Below the pieces are notes generated by a model that was given only the letters and a program-made list of their open reading frames with translations, did not search any database and was not told the origin of the DNA. Of a stretch of 64,000 nt of DNA, positions 20,511-30,855 are shown piece after piece (positions within the stretch are counted from its first letter, which is position 1; the number at the start of each line of letters is the position of its first letter). The stretch is from Uranotaenia lowii. Its lineage: Eukaryota; Arthropoda; Insecta; Diptera; Culicidae. The DNA lies in assembly GCF_029784155.1 (NCBI RefSeq), contig NC_073692.1:274083413-274147412 (forward strand), written 5' to 3'. The position numbers and the translations under genes were made by a program.

Positions 20511-21466
20511 TACCATAAACTGGGGGAACTTTGATCACTTTTTTCATTCATTGTTGAATATTTTGGTAGGGTTGCTTTTTCGTAATATCTAAAATTTTTA
20601 AAACCCTTACTGAGGTGAGAAGTATCAAACATGATCATTGATTGTAGTAAATTCAAAAGACATTGGTGGTAATAATTGAATGTTTGTTATAAAACCAGAT
20701 TTCGAGTTTCGGGGTGACTTTGATCACTATGGTTTTTAAGTACCGCAACATCTTCAAAAATTTTGTTATGGTGCCAATAAGCACACAAAGCATAAACATT
20801 AATAACAGTAATTTCTGTTAGGACTATACCCAGTTTTTCAACGTTTTTTTTTTTTCAAAAACATTTATAGTCAAAAGATGGACCATGTTGCTGCATACAT
20901 CTAGGGGTAAAAATAATAAACATTTCTTAATTTTTTTGGCCTAAAAAACAAATAAAATTTTACCTTCATGCAATTCCCTAGATCCTCGCACTGTTCCCAT
21001 GTATTTTTTTTTTCTTCAAATTGAACTATTTGATAGGGTCTTAGCCATTTTTACTAAACGGGGTTTCTCATGGAAATACACCGTTTTTTTTCCAATATAA
21101 AAACATTATCACCAAATGACCTTAAAAATAACACTTAAACTAAACCTAAGCAAAGAAAAAATTTGAACTTTCACATTAAACAACCCATTTGCTCCTAAAT
21201 GCTTGAATTTGATCAGGAGAGATGTTTGTTTGTGAGCCTTCGAAAAAGCAGATATTTTAAGTTTTTAAAATAACATTATTAGGAATATCAAAAATCTTCT
21301 AATAAAAACCAAATTTAGCTTATTCGTAACTAAATTCATAGGCTTTCAAACGTAGAAAACAGTTTTCAGATATTTTAACTTTTTGCTTAGTTCATGATGA
21401 TTATCTGCAAAAATTTCATGTTGATCAAAGTTACCCCGGTGATCAAAGTACCCCCAGTTTACGGTA
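20511..21466. mobile_element. TIR element, CCRTAAACTGGGGG...ACTTTGATCAC family
   Basis: The left end TACCATAAACTGGGGGAAC runs on into TTTGATCAC. The right end, read in reverse complement from 21466, gives the same 28 bases with two differences. TA lies at both ends, fitting a TA target duplication. 956 bp, no ORF. TTTGATCAC words also recur inside. The interior near 20780-20920 (TGCATACATCTAGGGGTAAAA and the sequence before it) is shared with the differently ended family at 25805-26694. Confidence 0.8.
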
Positions 21467-22024
21467 TATAGATTCATCATTTGGAATTTTCATTCAGATT
21501 CACTTGTTGGATATCGAATAAATAATTGAAGAAAGAATTCATAAAGAATGTCAATGATTTTAAATGCAAATAAGAGATTTCTTCTAAAGGATTCTGTTAT
21601 AAAATACCTCTTTTGGTTCATAATTATTGGGATGTTCTTGGTGGAATTAAGATTCGGAAATCAATTTAATTTTTATTCATGTTCAAAATCCAAAATTCAA
21701 AATTGCCCAATACAAAAAACCGGAATATGAATTAAACTTATTTTCAAGATTGTGATCTTTAAAAAAATCTAAATTTTAACATTAAATTTTTCACAAGATT
21801 GAAATAAAGAAATAAACAAATGATCACTTTTTGTTGATAAAATAAGTAATGAATTTGAAAGAATAACTATTAATAATATAGAAGAACTTATTCGCAAATA
21901 ATGAGATACTCTAAAAATCATATTTTTTCCTATTTTTTATGTATACATTTTTCAAGCAAAAATTATAAAGAATTTTTTAACCAAAACCACCCGCAGAAGG
22001 CAGTTCTTCCTACGGTTCTGGCAG
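21467..22024. other. AT-rich spacer
   Basis: No gene, no clear repeat. Confidence 0.35.
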
Positions 22025-22260
22025 TAGCTACATATAAGTTAAAATGTTGACGGTTCATTGATTGAAAAGAACGGTTTTCGCATCACTTTTTTTACATTTT
22101 TTGTGGTCATAATCTTAGAATTAAAAAATAAAAATTTTCATGTGTGCAACGTATAGCTTCTAACTCCAGCTTACTGGGATTTTTTTTGCATTCCGTGGCT
22201 GATCTACCTACAGTTTTTTTCCGAAGCATTTTTTTCTCTTTTATCTGGGATTTTAAACTT
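22025..22260 (+). repeat. Dispersed repeat 'GCAACG-TAGCTTCTA / CCGTAGCTGATCTAC', copy 1
   Basis: Shares the ordered words GACGGTTCATTGATTGAAAA, TGTGGTCATAATCTTA, GTGTGCAACGTATAGCTTCTA, GCATTCCGTGGCTGATCTAC and CCGAAGCAT with copies at 42065-42315, 47850-48125 (reverse) and 48530-48740. Non-coding. Confidence 0.7.
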
Positions 22261-22659
22261 GTTTGCTTATTCATCCCGTAATCCCAAATTTCCGAAGCAT
22301 GTTTATTCAGATTTGTCCTCAGACTTCGGACTACAGGAAACTGTTATGTTGTAAGTGAAAAATATTTAAATTAAGTTACGGGTTTTCTAAAAATTAAAAT
22401 TTTGTAAAAATCGTTTAAGAATCAAGAGAGATAAAACGGTTTTAAGCAGAGTTTCAAATAAATACACTATCGGGAAGTTTTTTCCTAGGATTTCAGGGTG
22501 CGTACATGGAAAAAGTAATGATGCAAAATTAAGGATTTCAAGAATTCATTGAGGACCTCCGAAGAATTTTTTATATTTGGATGCACCCGAATAATGCTAC
22601 ATTCTGCCAAACTTCCAAAAATGTCATATTGATACTCAAGAGCGAATAAGGGTTTTCAG
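22261..22659. other. Spacer before the DD37D element
   Basis: AT-rich; nothing recognised. Confidence 0.3.
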
Positions 22660-23886
22660 GGTCCGGCATTTGAACTGCTACATTACTTCAACAGTAATTA
22701 TTTTGTTGCACATGATACAGTACTGAACGACCCCTCGTCGCTTTGTTTACATTTAGTCTTAGCTATCATTGGATGTAAGTGTTAGTTTTGCAATCAGGTT
22801 TTATTCGGATAAATGGATCTCGAACAGAAACGTAGCGCTGTGGTTACCTTGTTCCTAGCTGGCAAACGGAAGAAGGACATAGTTCGTAAGCTGTCCGATA
22901 TAAGTGTGTGCAGAAGTTTTGTATACCGTACAGTTTAAAGATACCTGGAGTCCGGAAGTGCCAAAAAACTATATGGTGCGGGACGCCTACCTACAGTGGT
23001 GACACCTGACATGGAGAAGATCGTCAAGAAGCGCCTTAAGAGAAATCCCCGTCAAAGTGCCACTAAATTGGCAGAGGATCTAAACATATCGGATCGAAGT
23101 CTTCGTCGGATCCTGAAAGATAAACTTCAGACCAAACCCTACAAGATCCTAAAGGTGAAGCAGAAACAAGAGCGGGTAAAAAGAGCGAAGGCACTGCTGA
23201 AGAGGGCCGCGGAAAGAAGGTTGAAGAATATCGTGTTTACAGACGAGAAACTCTTCGCCGTACAGCAGTTCGTGAATAAGCAGAACGACAGAGTTTGGTT
23301 GCCAGACAGATCACGAAGCCAAGCCGATTTGCTGACAACCACCCGGCGACAGAAACCAGCCGGAATTACCCGTGATGGCCGGACTCCACTGGTTTTTGTC
23401 TCTGAAGGAGTGAAGATCATCCAACATCCATATCAGGAACTAGTTCTACAGAATGTCCAACAGGACTCGGCGCCGGCTTACAAAGCGAAGAAAACCCAAC
23501 TTTGGATTGCGCAACATTTTACAGGGTTCATTTCCAGCTCCGAGTGGCCGGCGAGTTCGCCAAACGTGAACCCTATGGACTTTGCTGTTTGGAGTATGTT
23601 GGAGGCCGGAGTCTGCTCTAAGAAACATGAAGGTTTAGAGGTCCTGAAGCGACATCTCGTGGCAACCTGGGATAAAATACCACAAGAACACCTGCGGGCC
23701 TCATACGATGCGTTCCTCGACCGTCTGCGACGAGTGGTTAAACTCAAGGGCGAACAAGTTGAACTTTACTAGTGAATTTTGAAAAAGTAATTTGTTTCAA
23801 GAGAAATTGAATGAATTTGAAATAAAAAGTTGTTGTTTTGATCAATTTATATGTTTATTTCAATGTAGCACTTCAATTTCCGGACT
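22660..23886 (+). mobile_element. Tc1/mariner element, DD37D (maT-like)
   Basis: Terminal inverted repeats of about 25 bases: TCCGGCATTTGAACTGCTAC from 22662 on the left, and the reverse complement of the right end (TCCGGAAATTGAAGTGCTAC) ending near 23884. Three differences within these 20 bases. It encloses one transposase reading frame and a downstream AATAAA near 23820. The left TA target site appears lost; the right border reads CTG-TA. Confidence 0.75.
22813..23772 (+). pseudogene. DD37D mariner (maT-like) transposase with one stop and an internal deletion
   Basis: ATG at 22813 opens a frame that runs to 23772 with a single in-frame TAA at 22936-22938. The N-terminus (MDLEQKRSAVVTLFLAGKRK) and KLAEDLNISDRSLRRILK form two helix-turn-helix units. 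IVFTDEKLF carries the first Asp, QQDSAPAYKAKKTQ the second and SPNVNPMDFAVW the third, with 37 residues between the last two. That spacing is the DD37D/maT signature known from mosquitoes and other insects. About 20 residues normally found between the GVKI motif and the second Asp are missing, leaving about 320 codons. The stop and the loss make an active enzyme unlikely, although downstream initiation could still make a DNA-binding fragment. Confidence 0.9.
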
Positions 23887-23929
23887 GTAAGACTTTATTC
23901 GTGGACACCTGAAGATTAACATTTTACAC

Positions 23930-24015
23930 TCAGTACAGAGTAGGAATAGAACCCACGCCACTAGTGGACCAGCTGTTACCGTCTGACCACGCCAACCGCC
24001 ATGAGACGTATATAA
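23930..24015 (-). repeat. tRNA-derived SINE head (pol III A and B boxes)
   Basis: On the minus strand TTGGCGTGGTCAGACGG (about 23995-23979) resembles an A box, and GGTTCTATTCC (23953-23943) matches the B-box consensus GGTTCGANTCC at ten of eleven positions. The spacing is close to that of a tRNA gene. It does not fold as a proper tRNA by eye, so a tRNA-related SINE, common in mosquitoes, fits better. Its 3' end is not defined. Confidence 0.5.
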
Positions 24016-24567
24016 TCTTGAATAAAAAAAACCACCAAGACATACATAATGTTTAACGACAAAACAAGTTAAAGTTTAATGATTTCAAATTCCCATGCGA
24101 AGCTTGCAGCAGCCTAGTTGTGGGCGAGAAATAGCATACTTAAGCGTATATTCCTAGTGTAATTTTTCTGCACCAAATCACAATGAATCTTAAAATTAAA
24201 AAAAAAATTTGACAATGCAGGGCAGGTTTATTATGAGGAAAAATACATACTCGATATGCAAACCACAGAACGTAAACCAATTGGTTATATTTTACAGGCT
24301 TGAAATGCTACAGTTTTTTGAATTCGCGAATTATGCGTATTAGTTTTTTGGGGCGTTTTATGAATATTTTTCTCTTTTCCTAGATACCGAAGAAATCTTA
24401 TTATTCCATTTGAAATAATGAATGATAAAAATTTAAAACCAGTTTTTTTCAATCTTGTAATTTAATCATTTACCATGAAGTTAGATAAAAAGTTTGAAAC
24501 GCGAATGGCAAGTTTAATAGCTTAATTCAATAGTCTTTAGCTAGGTAGATTAGTTGAAAGAAAGAAA
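24016..24567. other. AT-rich spacer
   Basis: No gene or bordered repeat recognised. Confidence 0.3.
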
Positions 24568-24915
24568 ATGAGGAATAGATTCATGTTTCATTACAAACAG
24601 CAAAGGAATTTTCATCTTGACCAATTATTCACTCAGTGTAACGAGAACAGACAGCGGTGGCAGTCAAGATGCGCTACCAAGGCACGCAACTTTTTCCAAC
24701 AGATTCTCCCAACTGGACTGGAATTGATGGGGCCTCTTTCTGCGTTGATGAAGAAGGCTCCCCGAGTTATGGAGCGCGTCCGACTTGAGGTGCAAGTTCC
24801 ATCATAAGCCTACCAACATGCTGATCTTCTGCTGTCGGAGCCAACCTACAATCTAGTGCAGGATCTGAATACCTACCTCACGCAGTTCTTCTTCGATGGC
24901 TTCTTGTCTCAGTAG
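24568..24915 (+). pseudogene. Unrecognised coding fragment with one internal stop
   Basis: One frame reads from 24568 through a TAA at 24805-24807 to a final TAG at 24913-24915, with protein-like composition throughout (for example RNFFQQILPTGLELMGPL, then after the stop AYQHADLLLSEPTYNLVQDL). Base composition is clearly more balanced than in the flanking AT-rich DNA. I do not recognise the family. It could be a fossil retrocopy or exon of a host gene, or a piece of a mobile or viral gene. The first codon is uncertain because the upstream part is AT-rich and may not belong to it. Confidence 0.45.
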
Positions 24916-25804
24916 CTAAGGTTGTAAATAATAACGTAAGCAAAAATGACGACGTACTGACTACCTTGCGGACGACGGACTGCCTGCTGTAGGGTGGTTC
25001 TTGGGACCATTTTTAACAATTCATATTGAGATCGGTTTAACTGATTTTTGAATGGTTTTTTTTTATAGTCCAAGGATCAAAGATTTGGAAACTTTAGTTT
25101 CCTTGACTTGTTTAGACCTTACCATATCAGAGTGCGGCAACCCTAGATCCTCAAACTTTCTTCTTGGTCACTTTCTCGAATTCTCGATTCATTCGTGGAC
25201 TCTGCGCTTGGGACCCTTACTGAGGCGAGCGAAAGAATTAAAATGTGTGTGTGTGTCTCGCCGTGTTTTGTGGTCAGTCACAATGATCAGCACAAAGAGC
25301 TGGACCCGGCTGGAGGCGCAAAAGAAGCAGCAGCAACAAAAAAGCTAAAAAACAGACGACGATCAGTTGAAAGCTAAAAGAGAAATATAAATTGATGATG
25401 GCATAAACCGGGGCGGAAGAAGCCAACCAAAACCTGAAGTGTGGGTATCGGCCAACTGAACTGATACCGAGTCTAAGATATACCCGGGTTGTTTTTTTTT
25501 TTGCTTTAGCTTCAACTGGAGAAGCTGGGACAGTTTTTAATTCGGGACAATGCATAGGTAGGAGTAGAGATTTTATTTAAATTTTGTTTTTTATATTCTC
25601 TTTATATTTTAATTTTGTTACGCTTCATTATGGCAGTATTAAAAATATGAACTAGTTTTATTTGGAGGTGCACTGAACGGCAGCTGGAAAAACTATCGCG
25701 TATTCTATTGATTTTAATGTTTTTTTTTTTTTGAAGAAATATATTTGAATCATATTGCGACTATATGAAAGGAATATCTAAATGTTTTTAATGTGTTTGA
25801 TAGG
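24916..25804. other. Mixed unique sequence, no gene assigned
   Basis: Moderately GC-rich from 25060 to 25560, with a short GT run (TGTGTGTGTGTCTC near 25243) and a CAGCAGCAACAA stretch near 25327. Short ORFs overlap on both strands without any domain. Confidence 0.35.
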
Positions 25805-26694
25805 CACCGTCAACTAGGGCAACATGCAACACTTTTCAACTTGAATGGCTTCTAAAATATTAATGCTTACAGATAATCATACCTCTTGTACATCAAAAGT
25901 TTTGAGGTTGATGGGACACCAAACTGACGTAGTCAGAAAAATTATTGGTTTTACCAGTTATTTTTAAATTTACTAAAACATGCGATTTTCACCCTACTAT
26001 GAAAACAAACTCTATAATTAATGAAAAACGTTTGAAAATTTAAAGTTTTTTTTATACATTTGTGATGTCATAACGCATAAAGCATCAATTGCAGTAATTT
26101 TTGGTTTTGTTCGAATTTAATTTTACATTTGTCTTGTCAAGAATGTTTTCTAGAAAAAAGTGTTAATCTGCTGCATACATTTAGGGGTAAAAAAATACTT
26201 CCAAATATTCTATTATACTAAATCATGTAAATAAATCTTAGGATGGATGAAATTTTAATTTTAACAAACGCATAATGCAAAACAATAATATCCCAGTCCT
26301 ATTCAGCTGAGTGAATTATAAAAATATTTATATAAAAAAATTTGGTGATTGTCTGAAAAATATTTATACACCAACAGTGTTGGTATTGGATAATGAAAGC
26401 ATTATAAAGTTTGTAGGTGATATCATTAAGTCAATCCGTCATACGAGGTAAAGTATTTTATGGCATCGAAAAATGTAAAAATTTGTGCATCGATTGCTCG
26501 ATTTTTAAAATTTTTAATGAGAATCAAAAATTTTAAAAAACAATTTCACGATGTTGGAAACTATGTCATTATCAATTTGTTATCATTCAATGATAATTTT
26601 TTTACAGTATATTGAAATAAAAATTTAATGAGTGTTGTGGTATACAAATGTTACATCTAACCCTGCTTTTGCATGATGCCCCGTTTGACGGTAA
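25805..26694 (+). mobile_element. TIR element, ACCGTCAAACGGGGCA family, copy 1
   Basis: The left end CACCGTCAACTAGGGCAAC-ATGCAA and the reverse complement of the right end (TTACCGTCAAACGGGGCATC-ATGCAA) form inverted repeats with a few differences. No ORF. A shorter copy in the opposite orientation lies at 62530-63124. The core near 26060-26200 is related to that of the element at 20511-21466. Confidence 0.75.
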
Positions 26695-28560
26695 CTATCG
26701 AATACATGGATGGAAATTGATGAAATTTTTGGTGAAGCTATGTAATGTTTACATGTGCAAATTTTTGTGACGTTCTGTCAAGTGGTTTTTGAGAAAGCGT
26801 CCAATGAAAAAGTTCATCGACTATGATTTTTGGGCGCCATGTGCGCCATCTTTAATTCATACTGTAAACTACTTCATTTTCCAAATTAAGACTTTTTTTT
26901 AATACTTTTTTTGTTTTCTGACTTCGAAAACTACCCAAAACTTTTAATTTGATCGAAATTAGGCCGGAACAAATATCAATTTCTTCTTTCGTTACCCACA
27001 ACTTAAGCAGATTGTCTTCCTTCGACACAAAAACAGCATATTTAACTTTTAAACCTCTGCTTTTGAGTAATTGCACCATTCCAAATCCAACCAAAACGTA
27101 GTATCAACTCAATAGGATTTTTTTGTTTGTTTCGATTAAAATCCTTTACACAACTTAAAATCTTAATGTCATTCGCTATTTATATGAACGACGCAGTTGG
27201 CGGACAGACATTGAAAAACTTATCCGGTACAACTGTGATCAATGTTTACTTTTGGACTCAAACTCACGAACTCAGTAGGATCTATGGAAGTGTTATTCAG
27301 GAAAAAAGGTCGCATTTGGAGGGAACCAATTTGGTTTATTTAGCCATTGATTCTGTCAATAGTTAGAACACAGCAGCCTTCATAGATCGTCAGCCACCTC
27401 AAGTGCTAGACATACAATTTTTAATTTTTTTTCCATTGTTCATCTCCGGAACATCCAAGCAAGACTTGTCAACGCAAAGTTTTGACTAGAAACTAGTCAG
27501 AAGCCCGCTAAAGAGTTCTTTTTGTTGTCCTTTATGCATTTTTCGAAATACCTCCCCGCTAGCGGTTCAAATATTTTGCGCACGATTTGACAACCGTATT
27601 TTGTTTATTTCTACGGCGGGCAGCTTTTTATTTCTTGCAGGAATAAAGTAAGGCGCGTCCATTAATCAGCTAAATGAACTTAAAAATAATTTTGTTTCAC
27701 TTCCAAAATTGTTGCATTTTGAATATACTCCTTAGTGTCAAGTACGACCAAGCTTTCGATTTTAGAAACACGAGGGGAGAACGGGGATATATGATCCCCT
27801 TTTCTTATTTTCATCATATATTTTTGAGAAATTTTTTGACTTGCCGTCTTTTGCATTTTCTGACAGCGTGTAATCTCAAGTTTATATGCTCTAAAAGTTA
27901 AAACGATACACGAGCTCGCAGATTAACTTGAAGAATTTTCGTGAGACTAGAAAAAAAGAGATTTTTAATGTTGCAAGAGACTAGATCCTTTACTAAAGGA
28001 TACTTTCAGGAAGCCCTGACTTTAGGAAAAAATCCAGTTAAATCCAAAGATAAAAGGTTTTTCGACTATTTTTTGCCATATCAGTTCTCATTTCGCAGTT
28101 TGTAAGTATCATACAAAGAAAATTGTAAATGTTTTTTAACTACCCTTCTCAAGTAACACAGATAAAACCAACTAGCATTGGGAAGTTTTATTATAGTTTA
28201 ATAATGACATTTTTTGTGCGTTTTATGACGGTTTTATTATGGTCATGCAGAATGCTTTTCATTTACTATATGTTTTCAGATGGTTTTGAATACGCTAATA
28301 AAACTTTTATTAGACATATTGTTTTAGTTATTTTGAAAGAGTTATGAATGCTCTTTTTAAACTATAATAAAACACAAACTTAGAAGTATGCTCCAAGCTT
28401 TCTTTTGCATGTTCTATAATAGCACTCAGTGCATGATTATTGAACCGCCATAAAACTTAGTGACAGTTCTCGATCAGGATGTCAAAACAGGACACGCTCA
28501 GGTTAGATAGCACATATTTGAATTGGAACTCCCATTTTTACACATTTTTGGTAAGTTATG
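26695..28560. other. Spacer and possible outer arm of the inverted satellite
   Basis: 26695-28120 shows no gene. Around 28186-28207 AAGTTTTATTATAGTTTAA-type words resemble, in reverse, the ACCATAATAAAACTATG sequence near 36103-36120 on the far side of the satellite, so the inverted structure may extend this far. That match is short and imperfect. Confidence 0.3.
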
Positions 28561-28599
28561 CGTGTTGGTTTTGAGTTAAAATTAAAAAAATACATCTTT

Positions 28600-29262
28600 G
28601 AAAACTTGAAATCACCGAAAGTGGTATGAATATCTTTACAATATGAGTATTGAGTGAAAGGGGTCAAATAGTAGGAAAAAAATTATTGCTTGACGCCATC
28701 ATTAATTCAAGATGGCGGCTTCCGTATTTATTTTCAAAGCTGTAAATTACTGAAAATATCGTGAAACCTTCACATTAGGTGAAAGTGATAAACGAGTAGA
28801 AGTCAAATTTCGTTGCCCGTCGCCATCTTAAATCCAAGATGGCGGCTACCACTCAACTTGAAAATACTGTAAATGACTGAAAATCGCAGAAAACCTATAT
28901 TATAGGGGTATAAGTTGAAAGAGATCAACCGGTAGAAGTTGAATTTGCTATCTGACGGCATCTTGAAATCCAAGATGGCGGCTTCCGCTAAACTTTAAAA
29001 TGTAGTAAATGACTTAATAAAAGCTATAATATTTATAGCTATATTCTTAAGCTATAAAAAGTTTATTTTTGCATTCTGACGCTATCTTGAAATCCAGGAT
29101 GGTGGCTTCAGCTGAATTTAAAAATACTGTAAATGAACGAAAATAGCATGAAACTCCCAAATATATTGTATTGGGTGCTAAGGCTAAATGATAGAAGTCA
29201 AATATCTCTTTTTGCGTTTCTCTGAAAATCTGCAAGTGATTGAAAATCCCACAAAAATCACC
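28600..29262 (-). repeat. Satellite of ~135-bp monomers, left (reverse) array
   Basis: CAAGATGGCGGC-type words near 28712, 28842 and 28975 and a variant near 29094 mark four to five monomers, spaced about 130 bases. They are the reverse complement of the monomers at 34764-35935. Shared words include ATCCAAGATGGCGGCTTCCGC, GTAGAAGTCAAATTTCG and GTAAATGACTGAAAATC. Divergence between monomers is substantial. Confidence 0.75.
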
Positions 29263-29268
29263 ACAATA

Positions 29269-29902
29269 CAGACCCTGTTCGTTTTGGCAACATTCGATTT
29301 TGGCAACATCGAATTTGGCACATGTGCCTAAATCAAACGGTTAACAGAAACAACATAACCTTATAGTTTTCGCTAGAATAAGATCAATACAATTTAGACA
29401 TAATAGCACAGACAAGCTCGAACAAAAAATCTTCCAAAAAGTGTGTAAATTTCAAATGCTGACATTCAAAAAATACGTTAGAAATTGACTTGAAATAGTG
29501 CCATCTATTGCGCCGTTCAAAAGTTAAAAATCAAATTTTCAAGTGGCCAGTTTTCGAAAAGGCCCAGCCAAAAAACAAAAAAAAATAGTTTGAAACTATC
29601 GTTGAAAATTTTAAACAAATTTCGTGGGCTAGCTTGTATGTCTGTTCTCTGTGATAATAGCATGATAGGAATAATAGAATGACATAAATGGAAAACAAAT
29701 AAAAAACTATAAACAAAACAAGAAAAGTTCTAAATGCATTAGAAACATAATGAAAAAATAATAAAAGTGATTTAAAATGATCGGAATTGTCTAAAAATAG
29801 TAGTTTTAATGTAGTATGAGGTTAAAAAAAAATTGAGAAAAAAATCGTTCGATTTTTGCAACACAAAAGTTCGGACGTGTTGCCAAAAACGACCAGGGTC
29901 TG
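29269..29902. mobile_element. TIR element, CAGACCCTGKTCGTTTTGGC family
   Basis: CAGACCCTGTTCGTTTTGGC at the left end and, in reverse complement, CAGACCCTGGTCGTTTTTGGC at the right end form TIRs of about 25 bases. The word TTTTGGCAACAT repeats inside the left end. 634 bp, AT-rich, no ORF. It sits exactly where the satellite changes orientation. Confidence 0.75.
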
Positions 29903-29928
29903 GTTTTTCTTGTTTAGCCCTTTCACTC

Positions 29929-30573
29929 TGTTCGCTACGAAAGCTTCCAGCAGCAGCGAGTGATTCTCAACACGCGACGTCGATGTTCAGCAACGACGCC
30001 CGGAGCACTCACGAGAAGGAGAAGAGTGCCACACCGACGCGAGAGTACGACGCCGAGAGAGCGAGAAGGCTGCTCTCGCTGAAAGATTATGCGCGACGCG
30101 CCTAGCAAGTTCTAGGCGTTTCCATCTGGCGCAAGCACGTGGTCCTGTGCTTGCGTGACAGCCTATTTAAGGGCGCATTCTCAATGCGCCCTGAGTTAGT
30201 TCCATTTTATCAGCAGTGTAGTTAAGTTGTGAATAGTAGTGAAGAGAAAATAAACGTGACAAGAGACAAAGCTGGATATTTTTATTGGTGTTCCTGCCTT
30301 TCTCGTCTTGGAGTTTTATTCTCTGCTCTGTTCCACTGCTTGGATCTCCGGTAGTGATTGGTGACGCAAACCCGGTTCTTGTCAGAACCAATCCAAGAGT
30401 TTAGTCTTACCGCGTCCAGACCGATACTACCGATCCAGTCTACCGTGTCTAGTGAAGAGAAGGCTCTCTTCAGACACGTGCATCTCGGTGCGCTGTTCGC
30501 ACATCGCTTGCCAGTCCGGAAACTATCAGTCCACTAGCAGATCCACCCCGTGTGAGTCACACGTTAAAAAACA
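29929..30573 (+). repeat. 5' LTR of the BEL element
   Basis: Starts TGTTCGCTACGAAAG and ends AAAAAACA. It contains a TATA-like TATTTAA (30164-30170), a perfect 9-bp hairpin GGGCGCATT/AATGCGCCC (30171-30191), another stem CGCAAGCAC/GTGCTTGCG just upstream, and a poly(A) signal AATAAA (30249-30254). Confidence 0.95.
30164..30254 (+). promoter_or_regulatory. LTR promoter and poly(A) signal region
   Basis: TATTTAA at 30164-30170 is about 30 bases before GAGTTAGTT near 30193, a plausible start. AATAAA follows at 30249-30254, so R would be short. Inferred from order and spacing only. Confidence 0.5.
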
Positions 30574-30575
30574 TT

Positions 30576-30595
30576 TGGTCCTTCGATTCCGGATC
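30576..30595 (+). promoter_or_regulatory. Primer binding site, probably tRNA-Tyr
   Basis: TGGTCCTTCGATTCCGGATC begins two bases after the LTR. Its complement ends CGAAGGACCA, the acceptor end typical of insect tRNA-Tyr, with one small indel further in. Which tRNA is an inference. Confidence 0.55.
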
Positions 30596-30855
30596 GGGAC
30601 TGGTGAAGAAGCGTTTCGCGTGGCTGACAACGCGAACCGAGCGTGTCACGTGGCTCGAACAACGTGACATTCGCGGTTTACCCGCCGTCGTTGGAGAGAA
30701 CCACGTCGCGGTGCGAAAGTTTTAGTTACGGTTTTCGTCGCGGTCGCCGATTAGTATACGTGTGATATCGTGCGCCGGCGAATTCTTACGTGTTCTATTG
30801 TGACGAACATAGAACACATTCGTGAGTGATTAGAAAGGAGTCTGCGGTTACGGAG

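Noticed and set aside
23930..24015. Functional tRNA gene
   Set aside because: A and B boxes are present, but the acceptor and anticodon stems do not pair by eye; a SINE head fits better.
29833..30105. Separate 90-codon gene in the 5' LTR
   Set aside because: It is the LTR sequence that also forms the end of the BEL polyprotein frame; start and context belong to the element flank.
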